A program made the translations under genes and the position numbers. Below are positions 24,001 to 36,300 of a stretch of 64,000 nt of DNA, one piece after another (positions within the stretch are counted from its first letter, which is position 1; every line of letters starts with the position of its first letter). This DNA comes from Solea solea (lineage: Eukaryota > Chordata > Actinopteri > Pleuronectiformes > Soleidae). The notes below the pieces were generated by a model. It did no database searches. It had not been told where the DNA came from and worked only from the letters and a program-made list of their open reading frames with translations. The DNA is taken from the NCBI RefSeq assembly GCF_958295425.1, contig NC_081142.1:17242284-17306283 (forward strand), read 5' to 3'.

Positions 24001-24945
24001 GCGTATCGAGACATGGTTATGTTCTAAATCAATGCTGCACTTCACAATATATTTTCTTAGGAACATAAAAATAAATAACATTTAAACAGTTCTGCTTACT
24101 ACAGAAACAAATTTTTGTCACGGGCCAAGTACTGACTCGTGCACATCTTTCAGGTGGTAACGTATTTTTATTGCAGTTTTTCCCATAAGAAAATCCTATA
24201 TAATATGAATTTTGAAATGACAAAATGAGGGGAAAGGGGACGGCTCAGCAGTGTAAAAATTGATCAGGCCATAGATGGGACCACGTTGTGGAAGATTTGT
24301 ATGTCAGCAGTAATGGGCTGTATTAAAAAGAAGACTCCTTAAGATGTCATAAAAGTGATGGGGCTGCATCGCGGGTCGTGGGCTGCTGGCCCGGGCTGCT
24401 CCCGCACTCTGGCACATCAATCCTCAGAGGCCTCACAGACAGATGCCACCTACCCACTGGGAGTTTTATGCTTTCTGATTGACCACACAGTTGCAATTAA
24501 ACAGGGGAGTTGTATATTAGGCAGGTTTTTTTGTCCCTCCAACTGAAGCAGGTGGCCTTCGATCGACACCGTTGGTTGCAGAGTATGCAGTCTTTTCAGG
24601 CATGATTTCTGATTTACTGAGTGTCATTGCATTTCATCTGGGCATGCAAAAAAAATACTTTTGGGTTCTTTGAAAGATTACCATAGCAACAATTTTGTAC
24701 TTTTTCATAGCAGATTATTTAAGAACATTATACGTTTACACTTCCCTTCCATTCACATAGTTTACAAGACTATGACTATAAGACTATTTGCCTCTACAAA
24801 AGATTTTATTTTTGGTGAAGGTATCAATAATTAACACTTTTTTTTTATAATAATAAATGCTTGACTCTTGGTTTTATCATTTCACTCTTTAGGTCCTGTG
24901 GAGATGGGCAGCTCCTACAAGTTTCTCAAGTCCATTATGGGCTGA
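18072..24945 (+). CDS. itgb3bp: Centromere protein R / integrin beta-3-binding protein (8 coding exons, 148 aa)
   Basis: CENP-R is the accessory member of the CENP-O/P/Q/U/R group within the constitutive centromere-associated network; the human protein is also called beta3-endonexin or NRIF3, a nuclear receptor co-regulator. Coding exons: 18072-18076, 18729-18765, 18930-19002, 19370-19424, 20295-20373, 20643-20730, 20928-20984, 24893-24945 (TGA). All frames join. Exon 1 contributes only ATG plus two bases, with a strong start context (A at -3, G at +4). The predicted protein starts MASKRTLRKEN, has a heptad-like helix at about residues 50-83 (LEKLDSLRTQLEQSLDEF), and ends SSYKFLKSIMG, matching the human C-terminal SYEFLKAIL block. 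At 148 aa it is shorter than the human 177-aa form. The exon 3 donor (CAG/GTGTTC) is weak but is the only one that keeps the frame. Identity also rests on position between efcab7 and alg6. Confidence 0.88.
18077..20927 (+). other. itgb3bp: itgb3bp introns 1-6
   Basis: These introns range from about 160 to 920 bases and are AT-rich. I see no repeat family and no further exon in them. The one notable item is a second 3' splice site, TTTGTTTTCAG ending at 20543, lying 99 bases before the annotated exon 6 acceptor. Confidence 0.6.
20985..24892 (+). other. itgb3bp: itgb3bp intron 7 (3.9 kb)
   Basis: By far the longest intron of this compact gene. It holds a MITE at 21091-21313, A-tracts near 22801 and 23161, and several repeat-free blocks (about 22080-22620 and 24290-24620) of balanced composition that could be regulatory. 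No coding exon was recognised on either strand. Confidence 0.65.
21091..21313 (+). mobile_element. ATCGATTAAT-rich palindromic MITE, copy 2
   Basis: This copy opens GAGCTGCAACTAACGATT, contains ATAATCGATTAATC, TTCTCGATTAATCGTTTG and the shared AAACCTGGAAATGATGATG and TTTTGTCCACAAACC words, and closes TTGTTTCAGCCCTAC. The ends are inverted (GGGCTG..-type against CAGCCC). It is among the best preserved of the copies in this window. Confidence 0.85.
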
Positions 24946-27745
24946 GGTATAATAATCTATTTCAACTTCCTTCCTTTTTGTTTTTTTTAATTCATTAATT
25001 TAAAAAAACGGTAGCACTTATAGTACGTTAAAGTACAGTAGCGACAAGGTAGTAAAAAAATAGTATAAGGGAAGTGATACTATGTAAAACCACTGTATTA
25101 TTTTCCTTATGACCACACTGTTCCAATGTCGTTACTGTACTGTAATGTAAAATGTTAAAAATTCCATTTAAAGGTTGAACGGAGAGCGATTGTTTACATA
25201 AAATATGCCGCCTATTAACTCTCTTCTTTGTGAATATTCAGTCTGTCTCGACCGTGGCTGTGGCTGTGGTGTGTGTGTAATATCAGCAGGTGCCAGTGGG
25301 GTTACAATCATGTTTTCCTCTCCTATATTCCCCAGGTCTTTGTTAGCGAGGCATCTTGCCCGTTGACAGCAAATGGAATTGCTCTTCACTTCTTGCGCGT
25401 ATGATCCCATGGAGATGAGGCAGGAGATGAATGTGGAATCGTTGCTGTCAGTTGTGTGGCCGAGATGTCTCGGGGAAGCCGTCACTCATTTCGCGGTAGA
25501 AGTGTCTGAAACAGTGTGTGTGTGTGGGGGGGCTGAATTCTCTGACATGTTAGACCCCCCTGTCTGCCCTCCGGAGCCTCTGCCGCAGCTGACAAATGTT
25601 GATTCTACATTAACCACAATGCTGCAACGCTGTGCAAATAATGTTCTTGCAGATGGCAACCCTCATCCCCTTTATGGCAAAACTATGCAATCATCCCCAC
25701 AAGTGCAGTTTAACACCTTTTCAAAGTAAAGGTGGGGGGGGGAAGGATTTGTCCTCCACGACACAGTAGTCTCTTTATTTGGCATCGCCTGGGAAAGGCT
25801 GCGGCCTCTCTCTGCCCAAGTCACCCAAAGCAACAGCTGGTGTTCGCAGCAACATTTCCTATTTCTGCCTAAGGTGGCTCGTGTAACTCTCACTTTATCA
25901 CCCTTAGAGGCCATGTGAAGGACAAAGCCAGTACACCCATAAACAGAACTAATGTTTTGATACAAGCCCCTAAGGAGGGTGAGAGAGGAATCCTTTGTGG
26001 GGGGGGTTTATATACCCAATTCCTGCCCAAATCTATTTTTAATAGATCTTCTTCCAACAAGACTAATTATTACTAAGAGATTTTCTTGTGCAGTATCAAT
26101 ATTCCCTGTGCCTGTCTGTAGTCCAGTGATTCAACTAGTCCGAGGCGAGGTGGTTTCACTGTGGCTAAATATGGAGGATGCTTTTTTTGTGTGTATAGAC
26201 AGACAGACAGACGACTTTATATAACTACAGTGAATAAAAAAAGCATTAGGTAAATTCTTCGGGTTAGGGTTATTGTGCATTTTTGCATTTGCAAACTTGT
26301 GTCAGACTCAAGTGAGTTCCGACAGAAGTGTTGAAACTCACTTGAGTCTTAGGCTGAGCAGTGTATCCTCTTTACTATTTTTGTATTCATGTATAATACC
26401 TATTTTTAAATGGTGGGGAATGCTTACATTTAACTACTACATTTTTCTTTATAGATTATAAGGCCCTTTTTTGTATGATTTAATTTGGAAAGAATGGACC
26501 AGAAATGATAATTTTTAATTGCTTTGTACTTTACAGTTTCAGAAGCTCACGTCACCTGTAGGAGTTACTTACCTCCCATTTAAGAAGAGAATACATTACA
26601 CTTTTCCCCTCACACCACTGTAAATGAATCAAGACTACGTTCTATAAACATGTTTAATAAAAGAGCACACCAACACCTTTCTCAGCATCTGAGTGGCCCC
26701 TTGTGTTCCTGTCCCGTGATTGTACGAGTTAACTCTAGATCTCTGGCTCCTATTTGTCCCTGTGGCCCATTAGAGGCAACTGGCCTGCAGCCTCAGGTGC
26801 ACAGGCAAACCTCTCCTGACCTGATAACATTTATAGTTGTAATGGATTTTTTTATGCTCGTCATTAACTTTCTCAGAGATTGGAGAAAGGAATAGCGTGT
26901 GCCTTTTTTCTGTGGTATTTCAACTTTATAGCATTATGCTCAGATATGTCACCTTCCATCATCTCTCTTTAAGGCCTCGCCTGTCACTGCAAATGTACAG
27001 GTCTTTTGTGCAGGACCCTTGTCGTACCAGGACTTGTAATTAATATTTAATGCTGTTGAGTAAAAGCTTTGAGAGATATAATTTCTGTCCAATTATTGGC
27101 TCTGACTCTGGCAGACAGTTAGGGGGAGGTGATTTAGCAGACTACTTGGTTAATGTAGACGGTTAACTGTATATGAAGCTGCTTCCAATCAAATTATTTA
27201 ACAATGCGGCAATAAAAGTTTAGCTCATTGAAAACTTTATTTTTTTTTCCCTTTACTAACTTTGTACAAAATAATTTCAATTATCAATAGAAATTGACAG
27301 TAGAAAATTGTAAAAAACAAACAAAAAAACAACTAAATCCCATGATTTGAGCATTTCATCACAATTCTCAGATTAAGTACTGAGATGTAACACCTTACAT
27401 CTAACATTGTAAACAGTGAGCGTACAGACAGACAAATTAATTTAATATTTCACCTGTAGTTTAGTCTAAAGAGTGAAGCATCAGTGGTCCAGGCATTTCA
27501 CGTGAACTGGGTCATGTGTGTAAAAGCTAAAGTGAGTTGGTCCAAAAATAATGGAGAAAAAAAAGGATATCATTATCGTCCCCTTTCATTTAATATCATA
27601 GCACCTCTGAGCTGGCGTATTATAGTTGCATGATGTATGAGAAAAGTCTCACTCATAAGCACCTGTGATGTTTTGAATTTGGTACATGATTGCATGAGTC
27701 CTCACAAAGCCTTAAAAACCCTTTTTTACCGTTTAGCAGCATAAA
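24946..27745. other. Convergent intergenic region between itgb3bp and alg6
   Basis: It holds both 3' UTRs and no recognisable gene. Plus-strand AATAAA candidates for itgb3bp occur near 26234, 26653 and 27211. A minus-strand AATAAA for alg6 is at 27241-27236, about 500 bases past its stop. A GTATAA donor-like site follows the itgb3bp stop at once (TGAG/GTATAA), so the UTR may be spliced. Blocks at 25170-25480 and 25560-27060 look repeat-free; open frames up to about 118 codons there lack family resemblance. Confidence 0.6.
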
Positions 27746-30700
27746 TCAGTTTATCTTCTTCTGGCTCTTTCTGGTGGGCGGCCTGCTGAACTGGACAATG
27801 TTTAAATATAAAAATGTCCCCAAGAAGTGCAGGAAAGCAGTGACGGACACCAACACAGGAAACAGGTCGGGTAGATGTGGCGGTGGGACCAGGGCCACAC
27901 TTGCGACACTCAAACCGGCCATTGCTGCGATGCTGACGTAGAACTGTAACAGAGAGAGAAGGTAAACTTATCAAATAACGATACACATTTTTTTTTTTCT
28001 GATGAAAAGTCAACACAATATGTAATAATCCCTGTATGTGCAAAGTTTTGGCTGTAAGTAATCAAGTACGATCTCTTTGTCAGTGCAATATCGGTGTTTG
28101 TTAAGACTCTTCTGTGATGAATGAATGATTTTTGTACTAGATTTGGTGAATTTACTGTAAAGAGCCATAATAACATCAGGTTATTCTAGTCTGCTCCGAC
28201 TGATCAGCTGCTGCCATCTCACCTCACCTCACACTGCGCTCAACAAAAGACCAATTCCAATCGTTAATATAGATAACTTTGCCAAAGTGAGTTTAATCAC
28301 TACATCTACATTGTGAATCTGGAACTTCTAAAGACACAATGAAAAACCCGGGCTCCACCAGCTATGAACACAATGTTAGCGTTTCTCTTAATTTTAACTG
28401 CAACCATAATATCGAACCTATGAATGATTTAATTTAAATGAGCTTGGATGACATTGAATATTTATCCTTGAATGACTGTCGTCAAAATGTTCATTGGAGA
28501 AGACGAGCCATAAAGAAAAGACTGAGGCTTGAAATATCATATTAAAGAACAGGCAATTTGAATTTTTTTGGCTAATAAAGCCACTTTTTTAATCCTGTCG
28601 CAAATGAAAATAGAGGTGCTGAAGAAAGTGAGATCATTGATGTGTCTGTTTGAGCTTTATGACCCGGAGGAAAGTAACATGGACGAAACGCCCCGTGCCG
28701 GCACCTGCGACGACAGCTCCCAAATTCATGAAACCTTATCATCATCATCATCTTGGCTCGCTATTTATGCTGCTTGTGTAAATAAATATATCTAGGCAAA
28801 CCTGTGTTAATGACACATGCTATAAAAAGACACCTTCTCTTAATCTCTGACACCCAATAGGTGCCCGTGTCACTAAGGGGGCCGGTGGTGCAGCCTCTTT
28901 AAACGCTGTGGAAACTTTAATAAGTGATAAATAATTCTTTGCCTGGCAGTGGCTTTCATCCCCGGACAGCTTACACAGCTTACAGCGGCACATGATCTGT
29001 ATTTATACAGTTGGGTATGTCTTCTCGCACAGAGTTGCAATTTAGGTCTAGTGCCACTTTCGCAGTACAGGCCACCTGAGATCCTGAAATGACCACCGTT
29101 CTTCTCACAAATGCAACAGCTGTCCGTCATCCTCCCAAATGTACAAGAGCAGACATGTTCACTACTGGTTTTTGACCATGTGTCTTAACTGAAGAAAATC
29201 TACACCAATACTTGCTTGTTCATGTCTGCTCTTATACATTTAGGAGGATGACGTACAGCTGATGCTTTTGTCAAAAGGTTGTGGGTTCGATTCCCGGCTC
29301 TACATGCCGATGTGCCGATACTTAAACCCCACGTTGCTCCTGATGAGTGATCGAAAAATGCGCTGTATGAAAGTGTGAGTGAGTGAGTGAATGGCAAAAC
29401 TCTAGTGTAAAGCAGCTTTGAGTAGTCATCTTGACTTGTGGACTAGAAATGCGCTATATAAATACAGACCATTTTCAACCAAATGTACTGTAGTGCATTT
29501 TAGGGGTGGGTCAAAATATCGCCCTTCCTCGTGCAATATGATAATCGATACACCAGGGCAAATAACGATATTTTAATTCACAAATGAAGGCGCTATAAAT
29601 AAACAATCCCTGCCAGTTTCACTTACCGTGGACCATCATGTATCGTATCGCGAGATACCCTGTGATTTCCCTAGCGGCGGTAAAGGGTTTGACATTTTTA
29701 AATCATCTTTTATTATATATCTATGTAACCTAGAATCATTAATAACTGCTACAACTCCCGCTCTATTAGTAGGGTTCCTAGGCTTTTTTCTGAGTATGGG
29801 AGAGCAGCTTTCTCCTCTGGTCATGGAATAGCCGTTTCCCAAAGTGAGTTCAAAACATTGATGAAAAACAATGTGAACAATGTAATTGTGTTCCTAGCGT
29901 GGAATGTATTGGCTGGTATTTGTGCGATTGTTGCCTTTTGTTGATTTTCAATATGTCCTTTTAACTTTGTTATGGTGGGCTATCTTGGCCAGGTCTCCTT
30001 CACAAAGTAGATTTTGATTTCAAGGATAAACTGAACATCTGCCTCCTATGAGGGGAAATAATGGTCATTTATCTTTTTATGAACATTCGGCGTGGATGGG
30101 GACATCATCTCTCCTTCAGTCGGATAGTGTTATCAGTTATGCAACATAAGACTCTTAATGCAGAGGAACACTCTAAATCCACACATATTGAACAAGGTCA
30201 AAAGATGAGTATAGACTACAACAAGGGTACATTTGAAAACGTTTCCAGATATACAGTATAGGTTATGTATTTTTTTCCCCACAAGCATTGAATTATTTAT
30301 ATTTATACATGCCACTGAAAACGTTTTATGTAAACTAAACTACTCCAGTGAATCCATACCACTAAATCAGTGCGGGCTATTGTACAGTATTGTATCAGGG
30401 TTTTAAATACTCACCTTCCACCTCATCATACAGGCCAAGTCCATTTTTGGTAGGAAAAACAGCAGCTTGTGGTAAGCACCCAGTCTTAGCTCGTCCTCCG
30501 TGCAGCGCTCCAGTGCAGACAGTAGATAGATGCTAAAGAAGAGGAAGCCCGCTGAGGTCACAACGTAGGGAACCAGCAGACCATCCTTCAGAAACAGAGG
30601 CAGCATGCTGCACAGAGGGACAAGGACAGTGGCACGTTTACAATTTAGTTAAGTTGTTTTTTTGTTGTTTTTTTTTCAGCTTTGCTGATATCTTTCTCTG

Positions 30701-33256
30701 GAGCAGTGTGCAACGACCCAAAACAAAGAAAAGACTGCAGAGGTCCTTTCTCACTTATTGAATAAAAAAGTCTAGCTGTAGCTTTTACACCCATACAAAC
30801 ATAATTTACGCAGCACAACATAGAAAGTGTTAAGAACACATAATGACCCAAAAACATTTATTTTCCACTTCCAAATTTACATTTGCATAAAATCGTACAT
30901 ATACACTCAGTGGCCACTATTTTAGGTACAGGCAGTAGTAATCTTAGTAGCAAGCGATTGATAATCGATGACTAAATTAAGCGTCAACTATTTTTGATAA
31001 TCGGTTTTAGAGGTTTTTTTTTAACAATTAATACAAGTTTTCTGATTTTTCAGCTTCTTAAATGTGAATATTTTCTGGTTTCTTTGCTCCATTTGACAAA
31101 AAAAAAAAATCATTAAAACTGAAAAGACATTTGAGAACATCATGATTTCCAGGCTTGGTAAACCCTGATCGTCATTTTTCAACATTTTCCTACGTTTTAT
31201 GCACAAAAGAATACTCGATTAATCGAACAAATAATCGACAGATTACTCGATTCTAAAAATAATCGTTAGTTGCAGCCCTAGAGAAAACCATTCTTCCCCA
31301 TTGTGATGTTCGGTCTACATGCCTAAATGCATCAAGTTGCTGACATGTGATGGGCTCGTGTCAGTATCCTGCTTGACACAGCTTTTATCCAACAGGCCAG
31401 AACAAGCTTCATGTGCCCCAGTGGAGAGAAACGGCTCTGACATTCAAGCCAAGCTTATCTTAGTTTAGCAGAGAGACACGGACAAGAACAACAGTTGGCT
31501 CATGGTAAATCGCACATCACCCCATCTAACAAAACTCTATACACGCAAAACAAACTGCGCATTCTCATTTTCACTCCCAACAATAAAGCCCCATTCAGAA
31601 GATAAATGCTTAACATTGTAGAAATACATACTTCTTCAATTTAAGACAGACTGGCTGCATTATGTCCCTGTTAAATTGCCATGGCTAGAGCACCCATTCT
31701 GCCAATTATGCTAACAAAGATGTATTTTTTAAGTGGCATAGTCTGTGGAGGATGGAGATAATGTGTCCAAGTCAGACTGTACTGGAAAGTGGCGAAAGAA
31801 TGACCTCCTGTCCCTATACAACACACACTTAGATGGCAGGCATGCAGACTATGCCATGTAATCCCCGCATATCCTTATACTAAACCACACACACAACAAT
31901 TAGTACTGCCGGAAGAATTTAACAACAGCTGGTGAAAGTTAGATGGAGCATTTGTAACACTACTTGTCTTTTCCACGCATGGTCCTCAGTTCAACCCACA
32001 CCACTGATCCGCTTAGCTATTGAGAATCTTTTCTATGTCTCTTTTAGTTCAATAGTTTGCAGGAAGAAGGGACAGAATGTGAAAAAGGGAATGCATGGGC
32101 ATTGTAGTTATTCATTCAAACTTCATTTTAGGGCATTTAGTTTAAAACATACACACATAAATCTCAACTAAAAGAGTGGGAAAATTCAGCATTTTTGTTT
32201 GTGGACTCACCTGAATGTTGAGGCCTGCAGGAACCAAACAACCACCAGGGGCAGGTCATTCAACAGGAGGCAGACAGGCCTGAAAAGATCACCATTAAAC
32301 ACACCGTGTAGTGAATACCATTAAACATAATTTTACAGTTAAAGGAAATCGGGTTGTGTTAGGTCAAAGCTGATGTGTCATGCATGTATAAGATTAAAGC
32401 AACAGATCTAATGACATCCACATAAACTGATTATTGACAGTTGCTCACAAGGCAGTCAGCCTGTGTTGGGTCTTATTTCACTGTACATCAGCATTAGTCT
32501 GATTTTTTTTTTTTTTACTGTAACAACTGTATCAAAATATGGATGTAGTTGCAGTTTTGCAGGTTGAGGCCAAAATGCAAAATGATGTAGACTTCAACTC
32601 AAACAGAGTTTGAGGAAAATACGGCTGTTGCTTCTCACTATTCTGAGGAGTCAATGGTTTCAGTTCTTCTTGAATAGCACGTTTCCTAAGGAAAAAAGAC
32701 CATAAACACATGAGTGAATACCAGTGTGATTGACAGCTAGTTATAAGTGATATTTGTGAACTTCTGGTTAGCTAACGTCATTGTGGTGCCAAAAACGGAA
32801 GTTCAGATTCGTATGGGTAACTGCACTGGCACGGTAGGTGCCTCCTAATGTCTCCTGTGATAAATGTATAATTGCGTGGCATGTGTCTGTGTGGTGGACT
32901 CTTTGCTAACTGGTTGCCTGTGTCAGTGCTACTTACGTCCCTGAAACCACACTTACGGCCAGTGCTCTTTGGCGATCCTGTTACAGCCCAATAATTGATC
33001 CTGTGCAAACAATACCCTGAGCTCCTGCCTGCCATTCTTTCCTAAATCCCTGGACATGCATTACTGATTGATTCCAGGGGACAGGTGGGAGATACAACTC
33101 AATAGTTAATAAAGCAACAATCTTCCCTAATCTAGATTAATAGATGAGCCCAGATCTAGGAACCAAATCCCTTGCCGTCAAATCTATTCCAGGCTTCGCT
33201 CTCCACCTACAGCCACCGCAGCTTTATATATATATAAAGAGGTAAATGATAATGAA

Positions 33257-33302
<46 letters not shown>

Positions 33303-36300
33303 CTTACTCTCACACACAAGTGTGAAGACAGAGGTAGATCGTCCTGTTGCACCTCAGAGTGCACGTGTGTTCAACTTATTATCAGTGTGCAAAACAAGAT
33401 TTACGGTGGGGACAAAGCAAACGGCTTCTTTGCGTGCGAGCAGAAATTGAATCAATACTTGTGAGTGTTTGAGTGATCACAGCGATGACAGAGAGAGAGA
33501 GAGAGAGTACCGTTGACATCTGCTACAATCCCTTCACTGCTTTGTGTCACTGCAGTGTGACAATTCATTTTCTTTGTACTTACAAGGCAGCCAAGAGGAT
33601 GGACTTCTCATGGACTTGGTAGGAGAAGAGGAAAAACGCCAGGGATGAGTTAGCCTAAAGATGCCAATGACATGTTAATGAACAACTTCACTTAAATTAC
33701 AATTTAATTCATATTTGTGTAAAAAGAAAAGAGTACATTCCAAAAAAATGTTTCAAAGAACCAGGGTTTTTTCCTTAACCTAAAGTTCACTGCCGTCTTA
33801 CTTTACTAGCATAGCTGTTACACTTCAATCTTTCCTTCGTCAGTCGTGATGTGAAACAAATCCCTCAAAACCAAACAATGCCATACTGAGAAACACACAG
33901 ACCTGAATCAACATCGTGTGAACTCGTTTGACACTGGGTTGCATGTAACAGACATTTGTTTATATTGCAAAGTTACACACGACAGCTTAAAACTAAAATT
34001 CCAAAATCAAACAATGCTTTATTGCTGATGAGTTTTTCCACTGTTAAGCAGCATCTCATTTGTATGAAAGAAAACAGAGCACAGAAACACTCACCAAGGC
34101 CAGTTTAAACTGCCAGAAGTCTGGCTTTGTCAGGAGTTTGATAGAAGAGGGAAGGACTGCCAGGAGAGTGCACACTAAACTGGAAAAAAACAATAAAAAT
34201 GAGCATTGAGATGATCTCATATCGGCACTGTTGGCAACAGTCAATTGCACAAAAAATTCTCTGTATCCCCTGTGGGACAGAACAGAAAAAATATTGCAGT
34301 ACTTGTGTTTGCACGTAACTCTAAACTTGCATGTAGCTATTGTGTGGTTGACTTTGCTTTCTGTGAAAACTGAAAATGAGTAGCCAGAATGGCACGGTCG
34401 CAACCACCATAGAGAATAATCTGATTTTAATGGCGCATGCGAACATTCGCCATGTCAAACCCGGGCCTTTTTTTAGACACTGCTCTGCCACTGAGACCCC
34501 GGCTCTGTGGGAAAGAACCAAAATACTGGCGCTGCCTCAGGGTTACTGAGCATTAGTTTAACCCTTCAATTGTCACCTGCTGGAGGCAGACGCGCAGGAA
34601 GAGATGGACTTATGTGTTAGTGTAAATGTGAATAAATGTGGCGAGAGGTCAGGCAGCGAGTGTGAGAGTCACAGTACGTTTGTGTAGAAGAGACATTATA
34701 TGAACTGTAATAGAGGAGAATACATAATAGAGAGGGACAGGAAGATAGAGGGCAGTAATCAAAGACCAGTCAGTGGGTATTTAGTATGAATGCAACTATG
34801 TTATGTGTGTGTTATGTGTAGGGCAGGGTTTTACAGTCCGGAAGGGCACGGCTCACTTTCACAGCTGATTCGTTCTATGTACACAGTAGAGCCACACAAG
34901 AGCTTTAAGCTATCCGTGTGCCTGTGCCAAAAAGACATGAGCGTTTTTTTTTTGTTTTTTTTTTCTCTCATTTGTTTGAAACGGTCAAAGAAGTCCCACT
35001 TGATCCCTGGACTTAGCAGTCTGGCAGAAACGTGTCCATGCTGCGAACACACGACTCCTAAATTTAGCAAGTCGGGTTATTTAAGCAGGCTCCTCCATGA
35101 CACAACTGCTGCATCAACTATTTCCCCCGACTGTGATTGTGCAGGTTTTTCAGCTTTTGGTCAAGATAGCATACTGTATATATCCAAAGACTTCCTGGAA
35201 TGCACCGTGTGGTAGCAGGCAGAGATTCTAACAATGCTCCATGCCCACTTCGTGTTCTCCCCTCTTGTTGGCACCACTAATTGATCTCCTTCTTCATAAT
35301 ATAACATAAATCACGTAACCATCATAACATTTTTTTTAAATCTTTCTGTCTTTGTACATGACACATGCTTTTACCAGTACAAGAAAGAACGACAGAAGTC
35401 AGGCCTCTAAGAGCGTATGTGTAGGTATGTTTTCAAATACAGGAAGGGCATTTTTGATGTTAATGTGAACATAGAGACACTGCTTTTCCTCCCAAATGTT
35501 TTTACATTTTACAAACAGAGTCAAATGTTTTTATATTTATCATGAAAAACGGAAAGAAAGAAATGAGGGATTACCTGAGGTAGAGCTGGGAATCTCTGGA
35601 CAGAATGAATCTGATCTTTATCAGGACGTTCAAGCTGCACCATGTGTTGGCCACCTTATCCTTCACACGTGAACACAAAACACACACACACACACACTCA
35701 CTCTTAGTTAATTAAGACCTGTGTCGCATGAAAATGTAATAATTCAAATGACTCAAAAAAAAACAACTTAAAGAGAGAGTAAACAAGTGGCAGTTCTTGA
35801 GGTCATTATTTGCGACCGTGAAAGTTCAATAAAAATTCCTGAGCGCGTCAGGTGGTATGTAAGACTCTGTCATAAATGTGTCAGAAAGAGCATGAGACAA
35901 GGTCAAGGGTCAAACCAGAGTATAGTTTCTGCATGACCAGCAGATCCAGACCAACCACAGTGCACAGTTCAGAACTACATGCATTGAATGTCTCTATAAA
36001 ATGCTTTCATTTTACATCTTTGAGCAACAATAATTAAAAAGGTTGCAAGTCTGATTCATAATTAATTACTTTGAATTATTTTCCATCATTTTCCCTGAGC
36101 ACATATTGAAAATGACAAGTTGTTTTTTTGTATAGATAAAATTTACAATGACATGAAATGACAATATTTCTAACTTTAATATATTATGTCAGTCGGGAAT
36201 GAATTAGTCCAATTAATTACCGATTTATTATTATTATAATACCAATTTCACATCACAACATTTTCCCCACGCCGGTTCATGTTGTCTTTCCACGATTAGT

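Larger units (their letters stand above)
27944..30414 (-). other. alg6: alg6 intron 13 (2.5 kb)
   Basis: It contains a 5'-truncated SINE (29252-29478), an inverted repeat at its edge (29117-29261) and a TATCG-rich DNA-element fragment (29502-29650). The block about 28380-28800 is repeat-free and of balanced composition. No exon is recognised here. Confidence 0.7.

Noticed and set aside
34790..35215. 141-codon plus-strand frame in alg6 intron 9
   Set aside because: It crosses a poly-T tract, has no domain and no matching splice sites.
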